Part shown: positions 1 through 6,107 of the stretch, piece after piece | How positions within the stretch are numbered: the first letter of the stretch is position 1 | Layout: the number at the start of each line of letters is the position of its first letter | DNA from: Candidatus Bathyarchaeota archaeon | Lineage (GTDB): Archaea; Thermoproteota; Bathyarchaeia; RBG-16-48-13; GCA-020355125 | DNA length: 6,107 bases | NCBI GenBank assembly: GCA_026014905.1 | Contig: JAOZHK010000020.1 | Coordinates: 1 to 6,107 of the forward strand | Direction: 5' to 3' | Program-made: the position numbers and the translations under genes | The notes under the pieces: model-generated | What the model saw: the letters and a program-made list of their open reading frames with translations, nothing else | The model's database searches: none | What the model was told of the DNA's origin: nothing

Positions 1-14
1 AAAAATCAAAGAGC

Positions 15-2174
15 TTGGATTATAACTTGGAGTCGCTAGCAAAAGAATCAAGTTTATTGACTTCCCTATTTAATCCTCAGTCAATCGCCATCATTGGAGC
101 TTCGAGATCGCCTGGTAAAGTAGGGTTTGAAGTACTCAAAAACATTGTAGACAGTGGCTTTCAGGGTAGGATTTACCCCGTTAACCCAAAAGCCCAAAAC
201 ATTTTAGGCTTCAGATGTTACTCGAAGTTACGAGATATCAAGGAATCTATTGATCTCGGCATAATTGTTGTTCCAGCTCGCATTGTTCCAAAAATTATCA
301 CCGAAGCAGGAAGAAAAGGCATTAAACACGTGATTATTATCTCTTCAGGTTTTAAAGAAAGCGGACTTTCCGGAACCCGACTGGAAAACATAATCACTCA
401 AACCTGTGAAGAATACGGAATAAGGTTGCTTGGCCCCAACTGTTTAGGCATAATTGATACCCATACTCCTCTGAATGCATCATTTGCAGGGAAATTACCT
501 CTGAAAGGGAATATTGCATTTATTTCGCAAAGCGGCGCTTTAGGAACAGCAATCCTTGATTGGGCACTTGAAGAACGCATAGGGTTTAGTAAATTTATTA
601 GTTTAGGAAATAAAGCAGACGTTGATGAAGCAGATTTACTAACAGAATTACTGAATGATTCATCAACCGATGTGATTCTAATCTACATGGAAGGTCTAAC
701 GAATGGTCAGCGTTTCATCCAAGTTGCCAGCACAATCACGAAATCCAAGCCCGTGATTGTTTTAAAATCTGGTATCACCAACGCTGGCGTCCGAGCTGTT
801 TCATCCCATACAGGAACCATGGCAGGTATGGACTTAGCATATGATGTTGCTTTCGACCACGTTAACGTTATTCGAGTAAATTCAACGGAAGAGCTGTTTA
901 ACTACGCTAAAGTGTTTTCAACTCAACCTGAACCTCCCGGACAAAATCTAGTCATCATCACAAATGCTGGCGGACCAGGAATATTAGCAACTGATGCTTG
1001 TGAAAAACATGGATTGAAAATCGCGCCCATCTCAGCAGAGATCGTGGAAACACTTCACCAGCAACTGCCCTCAGCTGCAGGATTTTTTAACCCAATCGAT
1101 GTTCTTGGAGATGCGACTGCGGAAAGATACAAATTTGCTATCTCTATTATTTTAGAGAGTGATGATGTGCATAGTGCATTAATTATTCTCACCCCACAAG
1201 CCATGACTGAACCTCATAAAGTCGCGGATGCGATAATTTCTTTGCGATCGACGTTTCGTTCGAAACCCGTAGTGACATCGTTCCTGGGTGGAGAAAGAGT
1301 TAATCCTGCAATTGAAGCCCTCGAGCAATCAAAGATCCCAAATTTTGATTTTCCAGAAAAAGCGATTCAATCATTATCGGCACTCTACAAATACACTCAA
1401 CAACGTACCACGATGCGACCAGAAGATTTCCCACGATTTCAGCTTGACCATAAAGCAATTCAAGCGATCTTAACAAGCGCGGCGGAGAATCGGCGAGTCG
1501 TACTGAAAGCCGCTGAAGCTGCCGCGATAATAAATGCATGCGGTGTTTCGTCAGCACCTCTATTCTTTGCTGCAACAGCAGAAGAAGCGGTAGAACATGC
1601 AGAAACCATCGGTTACCCTGTGGTCCTCAAGATTGAATCACCTCAAATACTGCACAAAACAGACATCGGTGGGGTCAAACTCAATATCCAAACGGCGGAG
1701 GAAGTCCGAACAAGTTTTTATGAACTAATTGGCAGAGCACATACCTTCCATCCGCGAGCCTCAATTTTAGGTGTAAACGTACAGCATATGGTTCCTCAAG
1801 GTCGAGAAATGATTATCGGAGTGAATCGTGATATCATCTTTGGACCATTACTGATGTTTGGCTTAGGAGGCATTTACGTGAATTTCTTGCGAGACGTCTC
1901 TTTTCGATTAGCCCCATTAAGCAAGCAAAGTGCAGTAGAAATGATTCAAGAAACAAAGGCTTATACCTTACTACGAGGCATAAGAGGGGAAACAAGCTCT
2001 GACATCGATTCCATCGTGGACGTCATGTTACGGATATCACAACTAGTTACTGAATATCCCGAGATCAGTGAACTGGATATTAATCCTCTCTTCGTGTACA
2101 AGCAGAGTCAAGGTTCATCGGCACTTGATGTGAAAATCACAATTACATTAAAACATGGAGGAATATCTACATGA
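15..2174 (+). CDS. ADP-forming acetate/acyl-CoA ligase, fused alpha-beta chain
   Basis: Cytosolic enzyme for acyl-CoA + ADP + Pi to acid + ATP + CoA, the archaeal ATP-yielding route from acetyl-CoA to acetate. Seen in the sequence: a CoA-binding Rossmann domain from about residue 18 (LFNPQSIAIIGAS), the succinyl-CoA-ligase-like domains with SQSGALGT at 171-178, E226 and the phospho-histidine loop SSHTGTMAG with H265, then a further ligase domain (TNAGGPG at 316-322, FFNPIDVLGDA at 357-367). An ATP-grasp domain spans about 480-710, with K539, a second probable phospho-histidine H547 (HKTDIGGV), E598 and ELDINP at 686-691. At 719 residues it is full length for the fused form; some relatives split it into alpha and beta subunits. 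The TTG at 15 is the first in-window start and lacks a good Shine-Dalgarno site. The frame is open to the window edge, so a start further upstream, or the TTG at 57, is possible. Acetate is the default substrate guess; branched, aryl or succinyl substrates cannot be excluded. Confidence 0.93.
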   Translation: MDYNLESLAKESSLLTSLFNPQSIAIIGASRSPGKVGFEVLKNIVDSGFQGRIYPVNPKAQNILGFRCYSKLRDIKESIDLGIIVVPARIVPKIITEAGRKGIKHVIIISSGFKESGLSGTRLENIITQTCEEYGIRLLGPNCLGIIDTHTPLNASFAGKLPLKGNIAFISQSGALGTAILDWALEERIGFSKFISLGNKADVDEADLLTELLNDSSTDVILIYMEGLTNGQRFIQVASTITKSKPVIVLKSGITNAGVRAVSSHTGTMAGMDLAYDVAFDHVNVIRVNSTEELFNYAKVFSTQPEPPGQNLVIITNAGGPGILATDACEKHGLKIAPISAEIVETLHQQLPSAAGFFNPIDVLGDATAERYKFAISIILESDDVHSALIILTPQAMTEPHKVADAIISLRSTFRSKPVVTSFLGGERVNPAIEALEQSKIPNFDFPEKAIQSLSALYKYTQQRTTMRPEDFPRFQLDHKAIQAILTSAAENRRVVLKAAEAAAIINACGVSSAPLFFAATAEEAVEHAETIGYPVVLKIESPQILHKTDIGGVKLNIQTAEEVRTSFYELIGRAHTFHPRASILGVNVQHMVPQGREMIIGVNRDIIFGPLLMFGLGGIYVNFLRDVSFRLAPLSKQSAVEMIQETKAYTLLRGIRGETSSDIDSIVDVMLRISQLVTEYPEISELDINPLFVYKQSQGSSALDVKITITLKHGGIST
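2157..2161 (+). promoter_or_regulatory. Shine-Dalgarno site for the P-loop/DRTGG gene
   Basis: GGAGG lies inside the last codons of the upstream ligase gene, 9 bases before the ATG at 2171. It is the best ribosome-binding site on the plus strand of this window. It supports the ATG that overlaps the ligase stop as the true start. Confidence 0.75.
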
Positions 2175-3256
2175 ACAAAATCCCAAGCATCTATGTATGC
2201 TCGATAGAAAGTTTTTGCGGAAAAAGCTCATTTTGTCTCGGTTTCGCATTAACATTACAAGAACAGGGATACAACGTGGGTTATTTTAAACCTGTAGGAT
2301 GGGAAATGACGCGTGACATCAATGGAAACAAAATAGACGAAGATGCGCAACTCATGAATCACGTCCTCAATCTGCAATTACCGCAAGAAACCATCACACC
2401 TATCATCTTGGGCTCACGATACCTTGAAGAAAGTAATCGAATTAACCCCCAGCAAAATAGAGAACAAGTACTCCAAGCCTATTATCAAGCAGCTTCAGAC
2501 AAAGACATCATGATCATTGAAGGTCCGTACAGCATGGGCGTTGGAACGTCGATTGGAATCGAGGCTCCGGACATAATCAACCAATTCCAATCCCATGTTG
2601 TAATGATCGCAAAAGCACACAATGATGCAATGATAGATCGCATCATCTGCCAAAAAACATGTTTGGAAGCCAAGGGAATGCCCTTCATGGGAGCAATTCT
2701 AAATTTCATTCAAAAAACATCCATTGAACGAGTCAAAGGTTTTGGTGTTCCAATTCTCGAGAAATATGGAGTAAATGTGCTCGGGATAATCCCTGACGAT
2801 ATCTCGTTAAGAGCTCCAACCGTTGGAGAGATCTGCAATAACATTTCATGTACCATACTCACCTGTAATGATAAAATGGATACCCTCGTCGAAGACGTCT
2901 TAGTGGGCGCTATGACTCCAGAAAGTGCCCTATCGTATTTTCGACGATCTCTTCGAAAAGCCGTAATTACAGGAGGAGATCGATCTGATATCCAACTTGC
3001 TGCGCTACAAACAGATACCTCAGTTCTCATACTAACTGGTAACTTTTATCCAGACGTACGAGTCCTTGCCCGTGCTGAAGAACTCGGCGTCCCTGTGTTA
3101 TTAGTCCCGTATGATACCTTTACAACTATCAAGGAAATCGCCTCACTTTCTGGCCGCATTAAAGCAACCAATACACACAAAATTCAAATTGCAAAAGATT
3201 TGGTTCAAAAGCATGTCAATTGGAAAGACATACTCCAGCGTGCAGAAGTCAGTTAA
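2171..3256 (+). CDS. BioD-like P-loop plus DRTGG domain protein (phosphotransacetylase N-terminal-like, COG0857 type)
   Basis: Stand-alone relative of the N-terminal half of long bacterial phosphotransacetylases. Residues 1 to about 215 form a BioD/CobQ-like P-loop domain: a family-style Walker A, SIESFCGKSS at 11-20, without the usual first glycine; FKPVG at 39-43; and the acidic strand IIEGP at 115-119. Residues about 245-350 form a DRTGG domain, with AVITGGDRSD at 264-273 and ILTGN at 287-291. No phosphotransacetylase catalytic domain follows, and 361 residues is complete for this short form. The ATG overlaps the stop of the acyl-CoA ligase gene (ATGA at 2171-2174), so translation is probably coupled. 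In bacterial Pta this region is linked to allosteric control; a sensing or regulatory role for the ligase is inferred here. It is unlikely to be a real dethiobiotin synthetase, because of the DRTGG domain and the absence of biotin genes nearby. The biochemical activity is unknown. Confidence 0.85.
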   Translation: MNKIPSIYVCSIESFCGKSSFCLGFALTLQEQGYNVGYFKPVGWEMTRDINGNKIDEDAQLMNHVLNLQLPQETITPIILGSRYLEESNRINPQQNREQVLQAYYQAASDKDIMIIEGPYSMGVGTSIGIEAPDIINQFQSHVVMIAKAHNDAMIDRIICQKTCLEAKGMPFMGAILNFIQKTSIERVKGFGVPILEKYGVNVLGIIPDDISLRAPTVGEICNNISCTILTCNDKMDTLVEDVLVGAMTPESALSYFRRSLRKAVITGGDRSDIQLAALQTDTSVLILTGNFYPDVRVLARAEELGVPVLLVPYDTFTTIKEIASLSGRIKATNTHKIQIAKDLVQKHVNWKDILQRAEVS

Positions 3257-3259
3257 AGC

Positions 3260-3856
3260 ATGAGGCATACAAAGGCGCGCATATTATTCCAAACGTGTTT
3301 TTATCAGCGTAGCCCAGAGCTCGTTGCTCAAGACTTGTTAGGTCACCGATTAATCCGTCGTCTCGAGAACGCTTTTCTGGAAGGGATTATTGTTGAAACA
3401 GAGGCATATTTTGGGTACAAGGATCCAGCATCTCGAGCATATCATGGCCAGAAGCAATATAATCAATTAATGTGGGCGCAACCCGGGAAAGTCTTCATTT
3501 ATAACGTCCATAAATACTGGATGCTGAATGTTGTTGCACATGAATCGAGACAAGTTGGCGCAGTTCTTATCCGAGCAATCGAACCTCTTAGGGGCATCGG
3601 GTTTATGCAACAGCAACGGAACATAGACAAGAAAGAACAGTTAACAAATGGGCCTGGAAAACTCACGATAGCCCTCAACATAGACAAACGATTGAATGGA
3701 AGTGACGTGACATCACGAACAAGCGAAATTATGATTCAACCCGAAGCAACCACCAAACCCTCAATCTGCAGGTCACATCGAGTGGGTGTTACACGAGATT
3801 TGGAAACGCCCTTGCGTTTTTACATATCCGATAGCAGATATTTATCAAGAAAGTAG
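3260..3856 (+). CDS. 3-methyladenine DNA glycosylase, AAG/MPG family
   Basis: Monofunctional base-excision repair enzyme that removes alkylated or deaminated purines (3-methyladenine, hypoxanthine, ethenoadenine in family members) by flipping the base out. Seen: the catalytic block VETEAY at 45-50, with E48 aligning by eye to the catalytic Glu125 of human AAG and Y50 to Tyr127; the PG..FIY segment with Y81 matching Tyr159; N90 matching Asn169; R105 in LIRAIEP; GPGKL at 131-135; and the C-terminal RVGVTRDLETPLRFYI, typical of the family end. At 198 residues it is full length. Two oddities: the loop normally reading DPASHAYRG is DPASRAYHG (55-63), and the DNA-intercalating position is probably H84. 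The ATG follows the previous stop after 3 bases with no clear Shine-Dalgarno site, so translation may depend on termination of the upstream gene. No other start codon lies between this ATG and the conserved N-terminal region. Confidence 0.92.
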   Translation: MRHTKARILFQTCFYQRSPELVAQDLLGHRLIRRLENAFLEGIIVETEAYFGYKDPASRAYHGQKQYNQLMWAQPGKVFIYNVHKYWMLNVVAHESRQVGAVLIRAIEPLRGIGFMQQQRNIDKKEQLTNGPGKLTIALNIDKRLNGSDVTSRTSEIMIQPEATTKPSICRSHRVGVTRDLETPLRFYISDSRYLSRK

Positions 3857-3906
3857 CCAGCAACTTGGTTTGATAACTCACTTGACGCGTGCGCTCTGGT
3901 GATTTA
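3857..3906. other. Short gap between convergent genes, no clear terminator
   Basis: Fifty bases separate the stop of the glycosylase gene (plus strand) from the stop of lysS (minus strand). I see no strong stem-loop and no run of five or more T on either strand; the only symmetry is the short palindrome ACGCGT at 3885-3890 and a four-base CCAG/CTGG pair at the ends. Transcripts from both sides probably end inside or beyond this gap. Confidence 0.6.
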
Positions 3907-5493
3907 TCAGATCATTGCGGACAATGCTTTAATTACAGTTTCTTTTCCAAGGTCAAGAATATAAGGTCCTAGTCGGGGTCCTTTTGAGGTTCCTAATAAA
4001 ATCTGATAGAGAATTTGGAAAAAACGACGTACTTTGACTTCATTTCTCCGTGCGATTGTGAAAATAGCTTCTTGAATCTCGTCTGCGGAATCAACCTGTT
4101 CAAGGATTTGCGTGAATTCTTGGAGAGCGTGCATTTCTGTGGGAGTAAAAGAGGTGTTTTGGTCTTCAGTCACATCAATATCTTTGATCCAATTGAGAGC
4201 ATACTGTATTCGATCATCTATATCCTCTGAGTCAATGGGATAACCGTAATTGTGGAGTCGATCTTTAATGAAGTCAATCTGTGATCCGGGGGGAGCGACT
4301 CGAGCTAAGTTTAGAAGAACATTATACGCTATATGAACACGAGGTTCTTGTGGTGGTTGGAGATTCCAGCAGTAGAGAAATAATCCTGTAAGTTTAGCGC
4401 GTTCTTTCAGATCGGTGATTGGTTTCTTCTTAAAATAGATATCTTCGAGATCATCAAGTTCATTCATATACTGTGGAATATCTTGGACGGATAAGGCACG
4501 TGTTCCTGTGAATCGTTTGAGTGTCAAGAGCAGTAAGGATTGAGGAGATCCATACTTAAACCATCGTTGAGGCGTAAAGACGTTACCCTTCGATTTCGAG
4601 ATCTTTTTTCCGCTTTTATCTAGAAACACTTCATATTGAACGTGTAGCGGAGGCTCGAAATGCAGAATGTCTCGACAGATACGGTCATTGACTCGCACGG
4701 AGTCAGAGATGTCTTTTCCATAAGCTTCAAACGAGATTTGAAGTGCAGCCCATCGAGCTGCAAATTCTGCTTTCCAGGCTAATTTACCTTCATCAATACG
4801 GTAATCCATTTCCCCTTCAAAGCCACAGCCATCGAGCCGTTTATTGCCTAGATCCATTCCATTACAGTGGTAGAGTACGCGATGTTCTTTTTCTACAAAT
4901 TGATGTGCTTGGGTGGTATAGATACGTCCACAATTTTGACATACAGGAAAATAGGGAAGAAACGTTTCGTATTTATCTTGATCAACTTCTTCTGCGACAA
5001 TGCGTCCAACATCTTGGGCATTTCGGAGAAGCAATTCAATTTGTTCGTTGAGGATACCTTTTTTGTAGATTTCATTGGCTGATAAAAATGTATATGAAAT
5101 TTGACATGCATCTAATGCATCCAAGAGAAGGGAAGACATGTGATCGCCAAAGTTTGTATGGCAGCTACCAAATGGATCTGGAATGGACGTAACGGGATAG
5201 CCGATATATTTTTTTAAGCTATCTGGAAAGCCCGCTGGGATTTTCCGGAGTCCATCCCGATCATCGGAAAAAGCAATTAATTCAGATGACTGATTTTGAT
5301 TTTCAAGTGCGAGTGCAATTGCATGGGATCGGGTGGCATCAGCGAGGCTTCCGATATGGGGGAGACCTGAAGCACCGATGCCGCTTTCAGTTCGTATGAT
5401 TTTCAGATTTCGATTTAATGTCTGTTCTCTCTGGATGATCTCGCTTGCCATCTTGTCGTACCATGTTCCATGGCCAATAATCTGGTAGGTCAT
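3907..5493 (-). CDS. lysS: Lysyl-tRNA synthetase, class I (archaeal type)
   Basis: Attaches lysine to tRNA-Lys using ATP, in the cytosol. It is the class I form found in most archaea and some bacteria, unrelated in fold to the common class II enzyme. Seen: the HIGH-type motif in GASGLPHIGSL (H46-I47-G48); a probable zinc-binding insert with C185/C188 (CQNCG) and C210/C223; the LysRS-I signature GKLAWKAEFAARWAAL around 236-251; and the KMSKS-type loop KISKS at 297-301 within FLDKSGKKISKSKGN. The C-terminal helical part is intact and ends in the usual block RRFFQILYQILLG and GPRLGPYI (489-511). The length of 528 residues is normal for the family. The start at 5493 is supported by an AAGGAAG site 6 bases upstream and by the family-like N-terminus (GHGTWYDKMASEII). 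It lies 85 bases downstream of the adenosine-specific kinase gene on the same strand, so co-transcription or its own promoter are both possible. Confidence 0.97.
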   Translation of the reverse strand: MTYQIIGHGTWYDKMASEIIQREQTLNRNLKIIRTESGIGASGLPHIGSLADATRSHAIALALENQNQSSELIAFSDDRDGLRKIPAGFPDSLKKYIGYPVTSIPDPFGSCHTNFGDHMSSLLLDALDACQISYTFLSANEIYKKGILNEQIELLLRNAQDVGRIVAEEVDQDKYETFLPYFPVCQNCGRIYTTQAHQFVEKEHRVLYHCNGMDLGNKRLDGCGFEGEMDYRIDEGKLAWKAEFAARWAALQISFEAYGKDISDSVRVNDRICRDILHFEPPLHVQYEVFLDKSGKKISKSKGNVFTPQRWFKYGSPQSLLLLTLKRFTGTRALSVQDIPQYMNELDDLEDIYFKKKPITDLKERAKLTGLFLYCWNLQPPQEPRVHIAYNVLLNLARVAPPGSQIDFIKDRLHNYGYPIDSEDIDDRIQYALNWIKDIDVTEDQNTSFTPTEMHALQEFTQILEQVDSADEIQEAIFTIARRNEVKVRRFFQILYQILLGTSKGPRLGPYILDLGKETVIKALSAMI

Positions 5494-5499
5494 AGTCTT

Positions 5500-5506
5500 C
5501 TTCCTT
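5500..5506 (-). promoter_or_regulatory. Shine-Dalgarno site of lysS
   Basis: Read on the minus strand, AAGGAAG ends 6 bases before the ATG at 5493. The purine-rich run continues up to the start codon. It favours this ATG over the in-frame ATG at codon 15. Confidence 0.6.
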
Positions 5507-5524
5507 GTTTAAATTGATGAAGTC

Positions 5525-5536
5525 ATTTTAAGATAG
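5525..5536 (-). promoter_or_regulatory. Possible weak archaeal promoter for lysS
   Basis: On the minus strand the gap reads GGAAAAGCTATCTTAAAATG: a purine-rich stretch that could be a BRE, followed by an AT-rich TATA-like segment (CTATCTTAAAAT). The expected transcription start about 25 bases downstream would fall around 5503-5508, leaving a very short leader that only just contains the ribosome-binding site. The match is poor, and lysS may instead be read from the upstream kinase gene. Confidence 0.2.
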
Positions 5537-5578
5537 CTTTTCCGCTTGGACGTGTCGTAAATGGAGATTGGTCTTCGT

Positions 5579-6076
5579 TCATTGAACCTTGTATCCAATG
5601 TTTCGTATGAACTTGATGCGATGAGTTCTCTCTTCGTCGGTTTCGACACCTTGACTGCTCTGGCCATCAATTACACCTATTATTCCTCGTCCTTGATGGG
5701 TTTCTGCAACTAGGACTTGTATGGGGTTGGCGGTAGCAGCATGAATAGAACATACTTCAGGTACCAATTTAATTTGGTTAAGAACGTTGATGGGGAAGGC
5801 ATTTTTTAGATAGATGATAAAACCGTGACCACACCTTAATTTGAGTGCATTTTCTTTAGCTGCATTAACTAATGTATTGTCAGTGCCTTCGCAACGGATT
5901 AGGCAAGGTCCTGAGGCTTCACAAAAAGCTAGGCCAAAATGAACGTTTGGGACGGTGGAAACGATGGTTTCATAGAGGTCTTCAACAGTTTTGATAAAGT
6001 GTGCAGTCCCAAGAATAATATTGCATCCTTCGATCTGATCGAGGGGAACTATTTGTAAATCAATTGAAGCTGCCAT
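5579..6076 (-). CDS. Adenosine-specific kinase (COG1839 / Adenosine_kin family)
   Basis: Small cytosolic protein of the family annotated as adenosine-specific or adenosine/AMP kinase, found mainly in archaea and thermophilic bacteria and unrelated to the ribokinase-type adenosine kinases. Family blocks seen in order: GTAHFIKTVEDLYE at 23-36, FGLAFCEASG at 47-56, the segment CGHGFIIYLKNAFPINVLN at 82-100, VPEVC at 105-109, HAATANP at 112-118 and AETHQGRGIIGVIDG at 124-138. At 165 residues it is full length. The ATG at 6076 begins a typical N-terminus. No Shine-Dalgarno site precedes it, but a TATA-like element centred about 25 bases upstream suggests a leaderless transcript. It is the first of two leftward genes, ahead of lysS. 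The family assignment is firm; the physiological substrate is weakly established and could differ from adenosine. Confidence 0.9.
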   Translation of the reverse strand: MAASIDLQIVPLDQIEGCNIILGTAHFIKTVEDLYETIVSTVPNVHFGLAFCEASGPCLIRCEGTDNTLVNAAKENALKLRCGHGFIIYLKNAFPINVLNQIKLVPEVCSIHAATANPIQVLVAETHQGRGIIGVIDGQSSQGVETDEERTHRIKFIRNIGYKVQ

Positions 6077-6096
6077 GTATGTTCTGTTGAAGAATA

Positions 6097-6105
6097 ATAA
6101 ATAAA
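6097..6105 (-). promoter_or_regulatory. TATA-box-like element, probable leaderless promoter
   Basis: On the minus strand TTTATTTAT lies about 20-29 bases before the ATG at 6076. That is the archaeal TATA-to-start distance, so transcription would begin at or within a few bases of the start codon. The lack of a Shine-Dalgarno site in the interval fits a leaderless mRNA. The window ends just upstream, so the BRE cannot be judged. Confidence 0.45.
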
Positions 6106-6107
6106 AA

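Noticed and set aside
1300..1575. 91-codon open frame on the minus strand inside the ligase gene
   Set aside because: It lies wholly opposite the ATP-grasp linker region of a clear gene, has no ribosome-binding site and encodes no recognisable motif; it is a shadow frame.
2710..3030. 106-codon open frame on the minus strand inside the DRTGG gene
   Set aside because: It is opposite conserved DRTGG-domain codons, resembles no family I know and is best explained as a shadow frame.
2171..3256. Dethiobiotin synthetase (BioD) or cobyrinic acid synthase call for the 361-residue protein
   Set aside because: The P-loop domain is related, but the C-terminal DRTGG domain and the genomic context point to the phosphotransacetylase N-terminal-like family.
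2171..3256. Full phosphotransacetylase
   Set aside because: The chain ends after the DRTGG domain; the roughly 320-residue PTA/PTB catalytic domain is absent, and the next frame is the glycosylase.
3857..3906. Intrinsic terminator between the convergent genes
   Set aside because: The ACGCGT palindrome and CCAG/CTGG pair are too short and no T-run follows, so I do not call a terminator.
4743..5111. Overlapping 70-100 codon frames on both strands within lysS
   Set aside because: They sit in the zinc-insert region of an intact LysRS gene and their translations look like composition artefacts, rich in F, H and Y with no domain pattern.
1..6107. CRISPR arrays, insertion sequences, tRNA genes or long repeats
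   Set aside because: Coding genes fill nearly the whole window, gaps are 85 bases or less, and I saw no repeated spacer pattern, inverted terminal repeats or tRNA-like T-loop sequence.

Overview
The window looks like a compact stretch of an archaeal chromosome. The strongest signs are a class I (archaeal-type) lysyl-tRNA synthetase, a one-chain ADP-forming acetyl-CoA synthetase, a COG1839-type adenosine-specific kinase that is common in archaea and thermophiles, and a possible leaderless TATA-box promoter. Base composition is moderate, without strong AT or GC bias. The lineage cannot be fixed from these genes alone. No mobile element, CRISPR array, tRNA or rRNA was seen, and coding density is very high.

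Layout: three genes run rightward as a tight cluster (15-3856). They are a 719-residue ADP-forming acyl/acetate-CoA ligase, a 361-residue P-loop plus DRTGG protein resembling the N-terminal part of bacterial phosphotransacetylase, and a 198-residue 3-methyladenine DNA glycosylase of the AAG/MPG family. The first two overlap by 4 bases (ATGA) and the last two are 3 bases apart, so one transcript with coupled translation is likely. A 50-base gap then separates them from two leftward genes: lysS (3907-5493) and the adenosine-specific kinase (5579-6076), 85 bases apart.

How they may work together: the ligase converts acetyl-CoA (or another acyl-CoA) plus ADP and phosphate to the free acid, ATP and CoA, which is the usual archaeal way to gain ATP from acetyl-CoA. 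Its coupled partner carries the same regulatory-type domains that many bacteria fuse to phosphotransacetylase, but has no phosphotransacetylase catalytic domain. A plausible inference is that it senses or controls flux at the acetyl-CoA/acetate node. The DNA glycosylase has no obvious metabolic link and may simply share the transcript. The leftward pair covers lysine tRNA charging and AMP/adenosine metabolism. The window is mostly ordinary housekeeping; the ligase/DRTGG pairing and the altered active-site loop of the glycosylase deserve the closest look.
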